From: Oscillospiraceae bacterium
GTDB taxonomy: Bacteria; Bacillota; Clostridia; Oscillospirales; Ruminococcaceae
Length of the DNA stretch: 33,776 nt
Assembly: GCA_017555565.1 (NCBI GenBank)
Contig: JAFZGF010000003.1
Location: 1-33,776 of the forward strand
Reading direction: 5' to 3'
Of this stretch, positions 15,031-20,649 are shown in pieces (within the stretch, counting starts at the first letter, position 1; the number at the start of each line of letters is the position of its first letter). Below the pieces are notes generated by a model that had not been told where the DNA came from, searched no databases, and saw only the letters and a program-made list of their open reading frames with translations. The translations under genes were made by a program, and so were the position numbers.

Positions 15031-15052
15031 ATTATAGTAACGAAAATGCAAC
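15031..15052 (-). promoter_or_regulatory. Repressor promoter -10 with operator copy
   Basis: On the minus strand TATAAT (15036-15031) precedes the repressor gene by 31 bases. Directly upstream of it, in the promoter spacer, lies GTAACGAAAATGCAAC (15037-15052), a diverged copy of the GTTACG-N4-CGTAAC operator. Occupancy here would turn off repressor synthesis. Confidence 0.55.
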
Positions 15053-15076
15053 AAAAAACTAAAAAAAGAGAAAAAA

Positions 15077-15119
15077 GTTACGAAAAAGTGTTGACAATAA
15101 AAAAAGGCTATGATAGTAT
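15077..15119 (+). promoter_or_regulatory. Early rightward promoter with an operator half-site
   Basis: TTGACA at 15091-15096, 17 bases, TAGTAT at 15114-15119 with TGA before it (extended -10). A well-preserved operator half GTTACG with a weak partner (15077-15092) overlaps the -35, so repressor binding should block the early operon. Confidence 0.65.
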
Positions 15120-15122
15120 AAA

Positions 15123-15138
15123 GTTACGGAAACGTAAC
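15123..15138. promoter_or_regulatory. Operator, perfect dyad
   Basis: GTTACGGAAACGTAAC is a perfect 6-4-6 inverted repeat placed just after the early promoter's -10 and before the Cro ribosome site. It is the best copy and defines the operator consensus. Confidence 0.75.
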
Positions 15139-15154
15139 GAAAGGAGAAAGAAAA

Positions 15155-15355
15155 ATGTTTAGAATTGAAAAGTTCAAAGCTGCGTTAGTCGAAAACGGCC
15201 TTACTGTTGCAGATGCTGCAGCGGCTATGGGAATAAGTAAACAGGCATTATATCGCAAAATGAATGGCGAAAGTGATTTTTACAGAGAAGAAATACAAGC
15301 TTTCCGAAAGTTGATAAATCGTGATAATGTCGATGACATTTTTTTTGCCGAATAA
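15155..15355 (+). CDS. Cro-like small helix-turn-helix protein
   Basis: A 66-residue protein that is almost entirely a helix-turn-helix: GLTVADAAAAMGISKQALYRKMNGES at residues 15-40. The strong site AAAGGAGAAAG precedes the ATG. Its place opposite the repressor, its size and the flanking operators fit Cro, which in lambda-like switches represses the repressor promoter. The operators lie both before and just after the gene, which supports autoregulation. Confidence 0.85.
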   Translation: MFRIEKFKAALVENGLTVADAAAAMGISKQALYRKMNGESDFYREEIQAFRKLINRDNVDDIFFAE

Positions 15356-15371
15356 GTTACGGAAACGCAAC
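15356..15371. promoter_or_regulatory. Second near-perfect operator after cro
   Basis: GTTACGGAAACGCAAC differs from the perfect operator by one base. It begins one base after the Cro stop codon and lies between cro and the next small gene. Confidence 0.65.
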
Positions 15372-15384
15372 ACCGAGGTGCTTT

Positions 15385-15525
15385 ATGAGTGAAGAAAAAA
15401 ATCTGGTGGAAGAAACCGGAAAGAAAATAGCAGAGCTGATAATAAAAGAAAAGCTTACATACAGCGAAGCGGAAATGGCCCTGATGTATGCAAGCGCTTT
15501 CTTGAAAGAAAGAGTAATTATTTAG
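15385..15525 (+). CDS. Small phage protein, 46 residues
   Basis: A short frame (MSEEKNLVEETGKKIAEL...) with GAGGTG 6 bases before its ATG. It is a single charged helix-rich protein with a conserved-looking TYSEAEMALMYASAFLKER stretch. It follows cro and the second operator closely, so it is cotranscribed with cro. It is too short for function assignment; small acidic phage proteins at this place are often transcription or replication accessories. The 3' end overlaps the convergent gene by 8 bases. Confidence 0.6.
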   Translation: MSEEKNLVEETGKKIAELIIKEKLTYSEAEMALMYASAFLKERVII

Positions 15526-15655
15526 TGTTTTTGGATATTTCTTCAACCTTTACTGCAAGTTTGGCAACGGCGCAGTGATAAGGCTGGGTAGGGATATACC
15601 AGGCACAGTTAGGGTTACACATCTGATTTTTGAGAGGACAGATTTTGTTTTCCAT
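15518..15655 (-). CDS. Small cysteine-rich phage protein, 45 residues
   Basis: The minus-strand frame reads MENKICPLKNQMCNPNCAWYIP..., with four Cys/His in the first half (C6, C13, C17, later H27 and C28) that could hold a zinc ion. AAGGAGGT lies 7 bases before the ATG and a promoter-like pair precedes it. Proteins with CPL...C...CAWY motifs are common in Firmicutes phages next to the repressor region; their job is unknown. It is the only minus-strand gene to the right of the repressor. Confidence 0.7.
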   Translation of the reverse strand: MENKICPLKNQMCNPNCAWYIPTQPYHCAVAKLAVKVEEISKNTK

Positions 15656-15686
15656 AGCAAGACCTCCTTTCGTAAAGATGTAAACA

Positions 15687-15715
15687 AGCATAGCACAAAA
15701 ATGCAAACAAAACAA
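15687..15715 (-). promoter_or_regulatory. Candidate promoter for the small cysteine-rich gene
   Basis: On the minus strand TTGTTT (15715-15710), 17 bases and TATGCT (15692-15687), with TG one base before the -10. Its -35 lies just outside the left arm of the 23-bp inverted repeat. Confidence 0.45.
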
Positions 15716-15719
15716 TAAG

Positions 15720-15910
15720 CCTGTTCTGTATATAATGCCGGCACATCAAGTCGGTTATTGATGTCAAGAGAAAAATATGGTGGTTTCATAAGGCAGCTGA
15801 TAATCACCTCCTGTTGAATTAAATATCACTTTATACCTCTCGAGATTTAAAAGTGTTTTGAAAAAAGTTGCTGTATGCATACTCAAAGCCGGCATTATAT
15901 ACAGAACAGG
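15720..15910. repeat. 23-bp perfect inverted repeat enclosing 145 bp
   Basis: Bases 15720-15742 are the exact reverse complement of 15888-15910. Each arm reads CCTGTTCTGTATATAATGCC toward the inside and so carries a TATAAT. The 145-bp interior holds a small hairpin (ACATCAA/TTGATGT, 15743-15764) and, on the minus strand at 15812-15803, AGGAGGTGAT, a perfect anti-16S match without a well-spaced start codon. The element fills the gap between the divergent genes at 15655 and 15947. It may be an invertible control segment, a long RNA hairpin or a small non-autonomous element; no target duplication is visible. Confidence 0.8.
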
Positions 15911-15946
15911 AAATAACAAAGAGTGAAAACAAAGGAGGTGCGGGAT

Positions 15947-16240
15947 ATGGCAAGAGTGCCCCGTATAAATGCTGACACTATGACATTGTTCAGACTGTAC
16001 TATCAGTACGAAACCGTGAGCAGTAAAGACCTGCAGGAAGTGTTTGGCTTCAGCCGCTCCAAATGTGCGTACATTATACGATATGTGCGAGAGTATATGG
16101 CTGAAAAAGGGATGAAACCATATGCTCCGCCAACAGTTGTGATAGTACCGACAAATATTTTGTTTGAGGTGTACGGCTGGGATATAGAACAGATAACCAG
16201 GAAGGCCAGAGTGCTGCAGAAAAATGGGCTGGCCGGATGA
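15947..16240 (+). CDS. Phage protein with predicted helix-turn-helix
   Basis: A 97-residue basic protein. ADTMTLFRLYYQYETVSSKDLQEVFGFSRSKCAYIIRYVREYM (residues 8-50) looks like a winged helix-turn-helix with SSKDLQEVFG as first helix and SRSKCAYIIRYV as recognition helix. The C-terminal half (PTNILFEVYGWDIEQITRKARVL) is helical. The start at 15947 has AAAGGAGGTG 6 bases upstream and lies 36 bases after the inverted repeat, so the repeat probably affects its expression. Likely a phage regulator; family not recognised. Confidence 0.75.
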   Translation: MARVPRINADTMTLFRLYYQYETVSSKDLQEVFGFSRSKCAYIIRYVREYMAEKGMKPYAPPTVVIVPTNILFEVYGWDIEQITRKARVLQKNGLAG

Positions 16241-16373
16241 TCTGACACAGGGGTTAACCTTGTGTAAAGGGCAGGGAAATATAAAAGCACCTGTGATTGC
16301 GCTCATGGCACAGGGGAGCATATATGCTGCCTTTTACAAAGGGTTAAAACCACAAAAACAAAGGAGAAAAGTT

Positions 16374-16631
16374 ATGGGCAAAAAAGGTGTAGCAGTAGTT
16401 TTACTGTCAGAAGATCGCGAAGTGAGAAACGGTGTGGTTTCTTTTGTACTGTCCCACGATAACGATATAGGCGATGTGAGACTGGATGTGACTATGGATG
16501 ATGATTTTATATCAGCACGGGAAAAAGCATATCCAGGAATGGGCCAGGACCTGGAAAAATTTGTTGAAGATGAGCTGATTCCGATGCGGGATAAGCTGAC
16601 AGTTATTGTGGAAAAACACATGCAGAGGTAG
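16374..16631 (+). CDS. Conserved-looking small acidic phage protein
   Basis: An 85-residue protein (MGKKGVAVVLLSEDREVRNGVVSF...). It shows an alternating beta/alpha pattern and acidic MTMDDDFISAREKAYPG without cysteines or membrane segments. The start is set at 16374 because AAAGGAGAAAAG lies 3-5 bases upstream; the frame is open back to 16224, overlapping the previous gene, but that extension has no ribosome site. The function is not recognised. It belongs to the early operon. Confidence 0.7.
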   Translation: MGKKGVAVVLLSEDREVRNGVVSFVLSHDNDIGDVRLDVTMDDDFISAREKAYPGMGQDLEKFVEDELIPMRDKLTVIVEKHMQR

Positions 16632-16635
16632 GGCT

Positions 16636-16851
16636 ATGAAAACAAAAGTAAAAAGACAGCGATTTGTGCTGATGTTGATGTTTATATTCTGGGGGATGTT
16701 CCCAACAGCATACCAGATGGCAATGCTTCAGCGCGGTAAGTTCGCCATCGGGGGCGAATACTACCTGCTGATACTGCCATTTGTGATAGCTGAGCTGGTG
16801 TTCACTCTGGCTGACCTGAAGAAAGACCGGAAAGGGTGGTGCATCAGATGA
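16636..16851 (+). CDS. Small membrane protein, two transmembrane helices
   Basis: A 71-residue protein with a basic N-terminus (MKTKVKRQR), a first hydrophobic helix at about 10-31 (FVLMLMFIFWGMFPTAY) and a second at about 43-60 (YLLILPFVIAELVFTLADL), then a basic tail. Both ends are predicted inside. It starts 4 bases after the previous stop with AGAGGTAGG upstream, and its end overlaps the DUF3846 gene by 4 bases. Possible roles such as superinfection exclusion are speculation. Confidence 0.7.
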   Translation: MKTKVKRQRFVLMLMFIFWGMFPTAYQMAMLQRGKFAIGGEYYLLILPFVIAELVFTLADLKKDRKGWCIR

Positions 16852-17159
16852 TAAGAGTTGTGATTGTGCCGCCAGAAGAGCCGGCATACATAAAAGAAAT
16901 AGAAAACGACCTGCAGACTATGCAGGAAATAGTGGGCGGATATATTGAAGTAACCAAACTTACCCAGGGAATAAATATTATCTGCAACGAAGAAGGGCTG
17001 ATTAAGAAGCTGCCTAAAAATGTGCATTTGCCGTGGCTGGTGGGAACGGTGTTCCTGGTTTCCAGCGAGATTGAGGGAGATGGCGAAATGGTGGGGCTGA
17101 AAAAGAGCACAGCCGAGAACTGGAAAAACTGCATCAACTGCGGTGTGCTGGTAGATTAG
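16848..17159 (+). CDS. DUF3846 domain protein
   Basis: A 103-residue protein matching the DUF3846 pattern: MIRVVIVPPEEPAYIKEIEND, then LQTMQEIVGGYIEV (about 24-37), IICNEEGLIKKLPKN and the C-terminal GTVFLVSSEIEGDGEMVGL. The family is common in Firmicutes phages, plasmids and conjugative elements and has no known function. It is translationally coupled (ATGA overlap) to the membrane protein before it. Confidence 0.85.
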   Translation: MIRVVIVPPEEPAYIKEIENDLQTMQEIVGGYIEVTKLTQGINIICNEEGLIKKLPKNVHLPWLVGTVFLVSSEIEGDGEMVGLKKSTAENWKNCINCGVLVD

Positions 17160-17167
17160 GTGGCTGT

Positions 17168-17281
17168 ATGAAAGAAGCGGCCATATTCTTCGGTGGATTT
17201 TACGGCGGTATAGCCTGCAGTGCAGCTGTAGTAATCATAGGCTTTATGATTTGGCTGGATAGCAGACCGCCACAAAAATGA
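17168..17281 (+). CDS. Very small single-pass membrane protein
   Basis: A 37-residue frame: MKEAAIFFGGFYGGIACSAA followed by a hydrophobic VVIIGFMIWL and a polar tail. One transmembrane helix covers most of it. TTAGGTGG lies 6 bases before the ATG and the gene sits 8 bases after DUF3846. Probably the last gene of this sub-operon, because a hairpin terminator follows. Confidence 0.5.
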   Translation: MKEAAIFFGGFYGGIACSAAVVIIGFMIWLDSRPPQK

Positions 17282-17311
17282 TGTTCCACTTATACTCCTA
17301 TAAATATTTAC

Positions 17312-17336
17312 GGAAAAAGGTGTTTTCGCCTTTTTC
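17312..17336 (+). terminator. Hairpin terminator after the small membrane protein
   Basis: GAAAAAGGTG pairs with CGCCTTTTTC (one wobble) around a short T-rich loop. The U-run is part of the stem, so termination may be partial and the next structured region may be read. Confidence 0.5.
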
Positions 17337-17337
17337 T

Positions 17338-17448
17338 GCCTGATGTGTACCTAACCCGAGTGATGACTGCCGGGGAAAGCAGCCATTGATAAGTCTTCTG
17401 CAGGGATTATTTACCTTCATATATTAGTTATTCAACCGTACACATCAG
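17338..17448 (+). other. Structured non-coding segment A
   Basis: CTGATGTGTAC (17340-17350) is the exact complement of GTACACATCAG (17438-17448), closing an 87-base interior without start codon, ribosome site or gene-like frame. Inside, CTGC/GCAG (17370-17388 area) can form a small hairpin and GTCTTCT (17393) can pair with AGAAGAC just outside (17454). I recognise no known riboswitch or ribozyme. Confidence 0.45.
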
Positions 17449-17482
17449 ACAGAAGAAGACGGTAAAGGGTGTTTGCCCTTGC

Positions 17483-17653
17483 ATAGTCCCCTGAATATCT
17501 GGCCTGACCTGCCAGGTGCGCTAATTGTCCAAGGGCGCGCAGTGCATAGCACAAGTCAAAGCGAATTCAAAATATGTAAACGGCATTTTGATTGCAAACG
17601 AACAAATATTGGAAAGTTAAATAATTTCAACAATTTTACCATCAGGGGACTAT
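17483..17653 (+). other. Structured non-coding segment B
   Basis: ATAGTCCCCTGA (17483-17494) is the perfect reverse complement of TCAGGGGACTAT (17642-17653). The 5' half of the interior is GC-rich with local hairpins (ACCTG/CAGGT, TGCGC/GCGCA, GTGC/GCAC). The 3' half is AT-rich and leads to the start of the gene at 17683. A frame crosses it but has no homology or ribosome site. With segment A this gives 400 bases with no gene in an otherwise tightly packed operon. Confidence 0.45.
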
Positions 17654-17682
17654 ATAAGAGCAAACATAATGGGGTGCATTTT

Positions 17683-17931
17683 ATGAAATACATAGTATTT
17701 GAATATGTGGGCAAAGGTGCACTGTACCTGGTGCCGGAATCAGATAAAGCAGAGCTGAATCTGATTGAAGAATATATGAAAGATTACCCTGGCAGTGCAG
17801 AACAGATAGGTGTGCTGGAAAGCAGTCTGCAGATGGGAAGCCACTGGTGGAATGTAGGGAAAAGACCTGAAATGCTAAAACGCAAAAGCTGGCTGGAAAA
17901 ACTGAGAAGCAGAAATGCGGATAATTTGTAG
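17683..17931 (+). CDS. Small phage protein, unknown function
   Basis: An 82-residue protein (MKYIVFEYVGKGALYLVPES...). Predicted beta hairpin at the N-terminus, then acidic helix EAELNLIEEYMKD-like, then ESSLQMGSHWWNVGKRPE and a basic tail. No cysteines or membrane helices. GGGGTG precedes the ATG by 8 bases; the frame is open back to 17473 but the start here is preferred because the upstream part lies in structured non-coding DNA. Not recognised. Confidence 0.65.
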   Translation: MKYIVFEYVGKGALYLVPESDKAELNLIEEYMKDYPGSAEQIGVLESSLQMGSHWWNVGKRPEMLKRKSWLEKLRSRNADNL

Positions 17932-17939
17932 GTGATAGT

Positions 17940-18251
17940 ATGGCAAAGGTGGATTACAAATCACTGGGGATGGATACAAAGCTGGGGCGCAAGTACAAAT
18001 ACTGTGCAAAGTGCAGGGAAGAAAGCGCTGTGACGGTGCTGTGTCCGTTGAGAGAGAAAAGCAGAAATCCGTATGTATGTGTTTATTGCTGCTGGAAATG
18101 CGGATTTTCAAGGCAGACACCGCAGGGCAGAGTCTGCAGTATACTGGTAAACCGAAAGGAAAAGGAAAGAGAAGAGCAGCAGCGTATCAGAGCTGGCAGG
18201 AAGATAAAAAAGGCTGGCGGCGGGCAAGATGCAGAGCAGAGCTTTTTATAG
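17940..18251 (+). CDS. Cysteine-rich, probably zinc-binding phage protein
   Basis: A 103-residue basic protein. Cys pairs appear as CAKC (22-25), a single Cys at 35 and CVYCCWKC (47-54), with a further Cys at 67. The C-terminal third is strongly charged (NRKEKEREEQQRIRAGRKIKK). This suggests one or two zinc fingers with nucleic-acid binding. AGGTGATAGT precedes the start and the gap to the previous gene is 8 bases. Family not recognised. Confidence 0.65.
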   Translation: MAKVDYKSLGMDTKLGRKYKYCAKCREESAVTVLCPLREKSRNPYVCVYCCWKCGFSRQTPQGRVCSILVNRKEKEREEQQRIRAGRKIKKAGGGQDAEQSFL

Positions 18252-18260
18252 AGGTGCAAT

Positions 18261-18563
18261 ATGTCAAAGAAAAGCAGAGCGGTAAAAAGACGGCGCAGGT
18301 GCTACCTGTGCGGCAGAAACGGAAATGGTGACCCATTGGAAGAGCACCATGTATTCGGGGGTCCATACCGAATGAAAAGCGAAAGATATGGAGCAAAAGT
18401 TCCTTTGTGCGGATTCAGATGTCACAGGGAAGGCAAGGAGTCAGTACATAGAAACGCGGCGGTTGCGTTGGCTTTGAAAGAGGAATTTCAATTAAAAATT
18501 ATGGCCGAGCAGGACTGGACTGTTGAGCAGTTTGTGGAAGAGTTCGGCAAAAATTATACATAA
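18261..18563 (+). CDS. HNH-like zinc-finger phage protein
   Basis: A 100-residue basic protein. RRCYLCGRNG (13-22) gives the first Cys pair, EEHHVFGG (27-34) carries the His pair typical of an HNH active site, and VPLCGFRCHREGKESVHRN (47-65) gives the second Cys pair and the last His. The order C-C, HH, C-C, H is that of HNH nucleases and related phage recombination proteins. Nuclease activity is plausible but not proven. It sits in the early operon among other small metal-binding proteins. Confidence 0.7.
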   Translation: MSKKSRAVKRRRRCYLCGRNGNGDPLEEHHVFGGPYRMKSERYGAKVPLCGFRCHREGKESVHRNAAVALALKEEFQLKIMAEQDWTVEQFVEEFGKNYT

Positions 18564-18580
18564 GTGGAAGGAGCGTATTT

Positions 18581-18769
18581 ATGCGAGCAATGACTGTAGG
18601 CGAGCTGATGGATTTTCTTAATGAGCAGCCAAGGGAAGCGGAAGTTCTGGTATGTGGAGACAAGTGCATACCAACACAGGACGGCTGTCGGGTTACAGAT
18701 GCGCTGTATATATTCAGCCGAAAAATCAATAGCGACAATGTAATTCTTTTATTTGAAGTGGAGGGCTGA
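18581..18769 (+). CDS. Small phage protein, 62 residues
   Basis: MRAMTVGELMDFLNEQPREAEVLVCGDKC... has a helix then beta strands. A segment TVGELMDFLNEQPREAEV resembles small phage and plasmid proteins in which a 'xLxxxLxxxPxdaeV' start precedes a small beta domain. GGAAGGAGCG lies upstream and the next gene starts 2 bases after its stop. Function unknown. Confidence 0.65.
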   Translation: MRAMTVGELMDFLNEQPREAEVLVCGDKCIPTQDGCRVTDALYIFSRKINSDNVILLFEVEG

Positions 18770-18771
18770 TT

Positions 18772-19191
18772 ATGGATGTAATGAAATTTCAGGCAGAGAT
18801 AGTGAAAAATCCTGCCCTATGGAAATGGGACTATGACAAAGAGGAAGAAATAGTGTATTTCTCTGACAGCGCAATGATAAGACAGATTCCGGTAAGGGAG
18901 TGCCTGCTGGACCTGTCAAAGTTTGAACAAACAGACTGCATTAAATGGTTCCAGGATGAGGGAGACTGGCCGGAAGTTAAACCAACAAAGCTGAGGCTGA
19001 AAGAAACAGGGTATACTGCCATACAGCTGGAAGGAGAAGGCTATAAGTGCTGGATTAACGAAGGTTATTATAAAATCTTCAAAAAATATCAGCTTGAATA
19101 TAAGGGCGGCGATTATGTGAAAGTACGCCACCCATCCACGCTGGAAATCGTGGCTGTAATAGGAAAAATGAAAGTAAGTACAACGGTTTAA
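18772..19191 (+). CDS. Phage protein, unknown function
   Basis: A 139-residue soluble protein. It has many Trp/Lys/Glu residues (ALWKWDYDKEEEIVYFSDSA, GYKCWINEGYYKIFKKYQ) and no motif I can name. GTGGAGGG lies upstream, inside the end of the previous gene. It is the last gene before a 320-base gene-free stretch with seven hairpins. Confidence 0.65.
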   Translation: MDVMKFQAEIVKNPALWKWDYDKEEEIVYFSDSAMIRQIPVRECLLDLSKFEQTDCIKWFQDEGDWPEVKPTKLRLKETGYTAIQLEGEGYKCWINEGYYKIFKKYQLEYKGGDYVKVRHPSTLEIVAVIGKMKVSTTV

Positions 19192-19203
19192 GGTTGTGCC
19201 TGG

Positions 19204-19433
19204 CTGCAGAAAAATCTGCAGTCTGACAGAGCTTTAAAAACAAAAAGGCCGCCGGTGCAGAAATGCACTGACGGCTTTGGCATAGGAAAATATATTTGGA
19301 CACATGGCAGGGACAGGCCCAGGATGTGTCTTTTTTATTCCGGCAATAAGCCGGAATAAGGTCCTCGTACCCTGAAGGGTACGCGTTGGGCAAAGCCCAA
19401 GTCGGACACTTTGAACCACCAAAACGGTGGTTC
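19204..19433. other. Seven consecutive hairpins upstream of the Rep gene, candidate replication origin
   Basis: Between 19192 and 19511 there is no gene. Hairpins: CTGCAGA/TCTGCAG (19204-19221), a 15-bp interrupted stem with GAAA loop (19245-19278), GACACAT/ATGTGTC (19299-19330), TTATTCCGGC/GCCGGAATAA (19335-19359), GTACCCT/AGGGTAC (19367-19382, 2-base loop), TTGGGC/GCCCAA (19386-19400, 3-base loop) and GAACCACC/GGTGGTTC (19413-19433). All stems but the second are perfect. Rolling-circle origins place the nick near such stem-loops next to the rep gene, and here a HUH Rep starts 80 bases later. No nick motif is identified. Confidence 0.5.
19299..19337 (+). terminator. Terminator within the hairpin array
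   Basis: GACACAT/ATGTGTC stem followed by TTTTTTATT. It would stop the early operon before the rep gene, so rep probably needs its own promoter or read-through. Confidence 0.6.
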
Positions 19434-19511
19434 TTCGGTCCTTGTAATCAGTATTGAAAACGAAACAATCTCTAATAAGTACGCGCGATTATATATAAAG
19501 GGGGTAAGGCT

Positions 19512-20375
19512 GTGAGGGGCAGTAGGTTGTATGAGAAAGAGCGAGACAGTCTGATGGAGCTGATAGAGCAAAATGCAGACTGGCATAGTAAAAAAGAGTA
19601 CAACGCAAAAACCATACAGTCGGGTGATCAGCTGGAGGTACAACTGTATGAAACCTGGCCAACCAATGCAGCCAACAAAGGAAAGGCAGAGAATATAAGC
19701 AGGCCTGCCCAGCAGAAGCTGAACCGGAAATACAAACAGCAAAGGCTTGCCCGACTGATAAATGCAAATTTTACAGAGCGGGGGACCTGGCTGACGCTGA
19801 CGTATACACAGGCAAATCTGCCAGGTGATGAACAGGAAGCAAAAAAGCTGGTGTACAACTACCTGCGCAGCGTACAGAGAAAATTTAAAGATACAGAGGT
19901 AAAGGCAGTATATACGGTGGAGCATACGGGAAAACACTGCCACCACCATATAAGCATAAACATTGGGGACCGTGATGTTCTGGAGGAGCTGTGGTGCAGT
20001 GCATCAGAGCGAGCGAGGAAAAGGAAAAAGTCAGGATATATCGTAAAAAGATACGGCAGAACCCACGCACGCCGCCTGCAGGCTGATGATTTCGGATTCA
20101 CAGGTATGGCTATGTATATATGCAAGCACGGCCGATACCATACATTTGGCAAGCTGGCAGAGCCAGTGGAAAAGAAAACAAAGAACCTGAAGGGCAGAAA
20201 GTTGACCAGGGCTTTTGTAAAAAGAATAGCTGAAGACAGACGGGCGGCCAAGCTGGAGATGCAAAAGCTGTTTCCGGAATATCAGTTTAACGATATTGAT
20301 GTAAGGCAGACACCGTATACCCGTGGGTATTATGTGTATGCCAGACTGAAATATATATCAGATTCGGGAGGATAA
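19512..20375 (+). CDS. HUH endonuclease, rolling-circle replication initiator-like (Rep)
   Basis: A 287-residue protein with the three motifs of HUH Rep proteins. Motif I is WLTLTYT (residues 93-99), motif II is EHTGKHCHHHISI (137-149) with the metal-binding His pair at 144/146, and motif III is MYICKHGRY (201-209) with candidate nicking Tyr202 and Lys205. Such proteins cut one strand at an origin and stay covalently bound to the 5' end. The size and the REP_ORF2/G2P-like layout fit initiators of filamentous, micro- and P2-type phages. The start is GTG at 19512 after AAAGGGGG. A hairpin array lies directly upstream. No RAYT-type signature or second transposon protein is seen. Confidence 0.8.
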   Translation: MRGSRLYEKERDSLMELIEQNADWHSKKEYNAKTIQSGDQLEVQLYETWPTNAANKGKAENISRPAQQKLNRKYKQQRLARLINANFTERGTWLTLTYTQANLPGDEQEAKKLVYNYLRSVQRKFKDTEVKAVYTVEHTGKHCHHHISINIGDRDVLEELWCSASERARKRKKSGYIVKRYGRTHARRLQADDFGFTGMAMYICKHGRYHTFGKLAEPVEKKTKNLKGRKLTRAFVKRIAEDRRAAKLEMQKLFPEYQFNDIDVRQTPYTRGYYVYARLKYISDSGG

Positions 20376-20379
20376 ACAA

Positions 20380-20646
20380 ATGATCATTACAAAGGAAAAA
20401 TTGTTTTTAGAAGGTGCAGAAAAATATGACTATGCAACCGGAGAATATCAGCAGTATATGCTGCCGGAAGGGGCTGTTATGATTGCTGAAATAGGGCAGG
20501 AGATAGTATGTGCAGACTGTGGAGAAAAACTGCTGTTTGATGACAGCTATTCTTCCTGCAGGATAACAAATCATTATGGGATAGGCTATCTCGTGTGTGA
20601 AAAGTGTATGCAGCAGGAGATGAAAGACAGACAGGAGCAGTGGTAG
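20380..20646 (+). CDS. Small zinc-ribbon phage protein
   Basis: An 88-residue protein with CADCGEKLLF (45-54) and CEKCMQQEM (73-81), two CxxC pairs spaced like a zinc ribbon. The N-terminus (KYDYATGEYQQYMLPEGAVM) is beta-rich. It starts 4 bases after the rep stop, so it is in the rep operon. The function is unknown; a role in replication is a guess from position. Confidence 0.65.
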   Translation: MIITKEKLFLEGAEKYDYATGEYQQYMLPEGAVMIAEIGQEIVCADCGEKLLFDDSYSSCRITNHYGIGYLVCEKCMQQEMKDRQEQW

Positions 20647-20649
20647 GGT

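Noticed and set aside
15803-15812. Protein start on the minus strand after a perfect AGGAGGTGAT
   Set aside because: The next ATG is 17 bases past the GGAGG core, too far, and the resulting frame runs antisense through its neighbour. Kept only as an observation in the inverted-repeat finding.
15720-15910. Insertion sequence ends
   Set aside because: The interior is far too short for a transposase and no target-site duplication is adjacent to the arms.
16224-16373. N-terminal extension of the gene starting at 16374
   Set aside because: The frame is open but has no ribosome site at its start, while a strong one precedes 16374.
17360-17395. Hammerhead-type ribozyme (TGATGA ... GAAA)
   Set aside because: The words occur, but the order and the three helices of the core cannot be formed.
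19335-19949. 204-codon minus-strand frame opposite the Rep gene
   Set aside because: It is a shadow of the Rep gene and the hairpin array, with no start signal and a composition typical of antisense frames.
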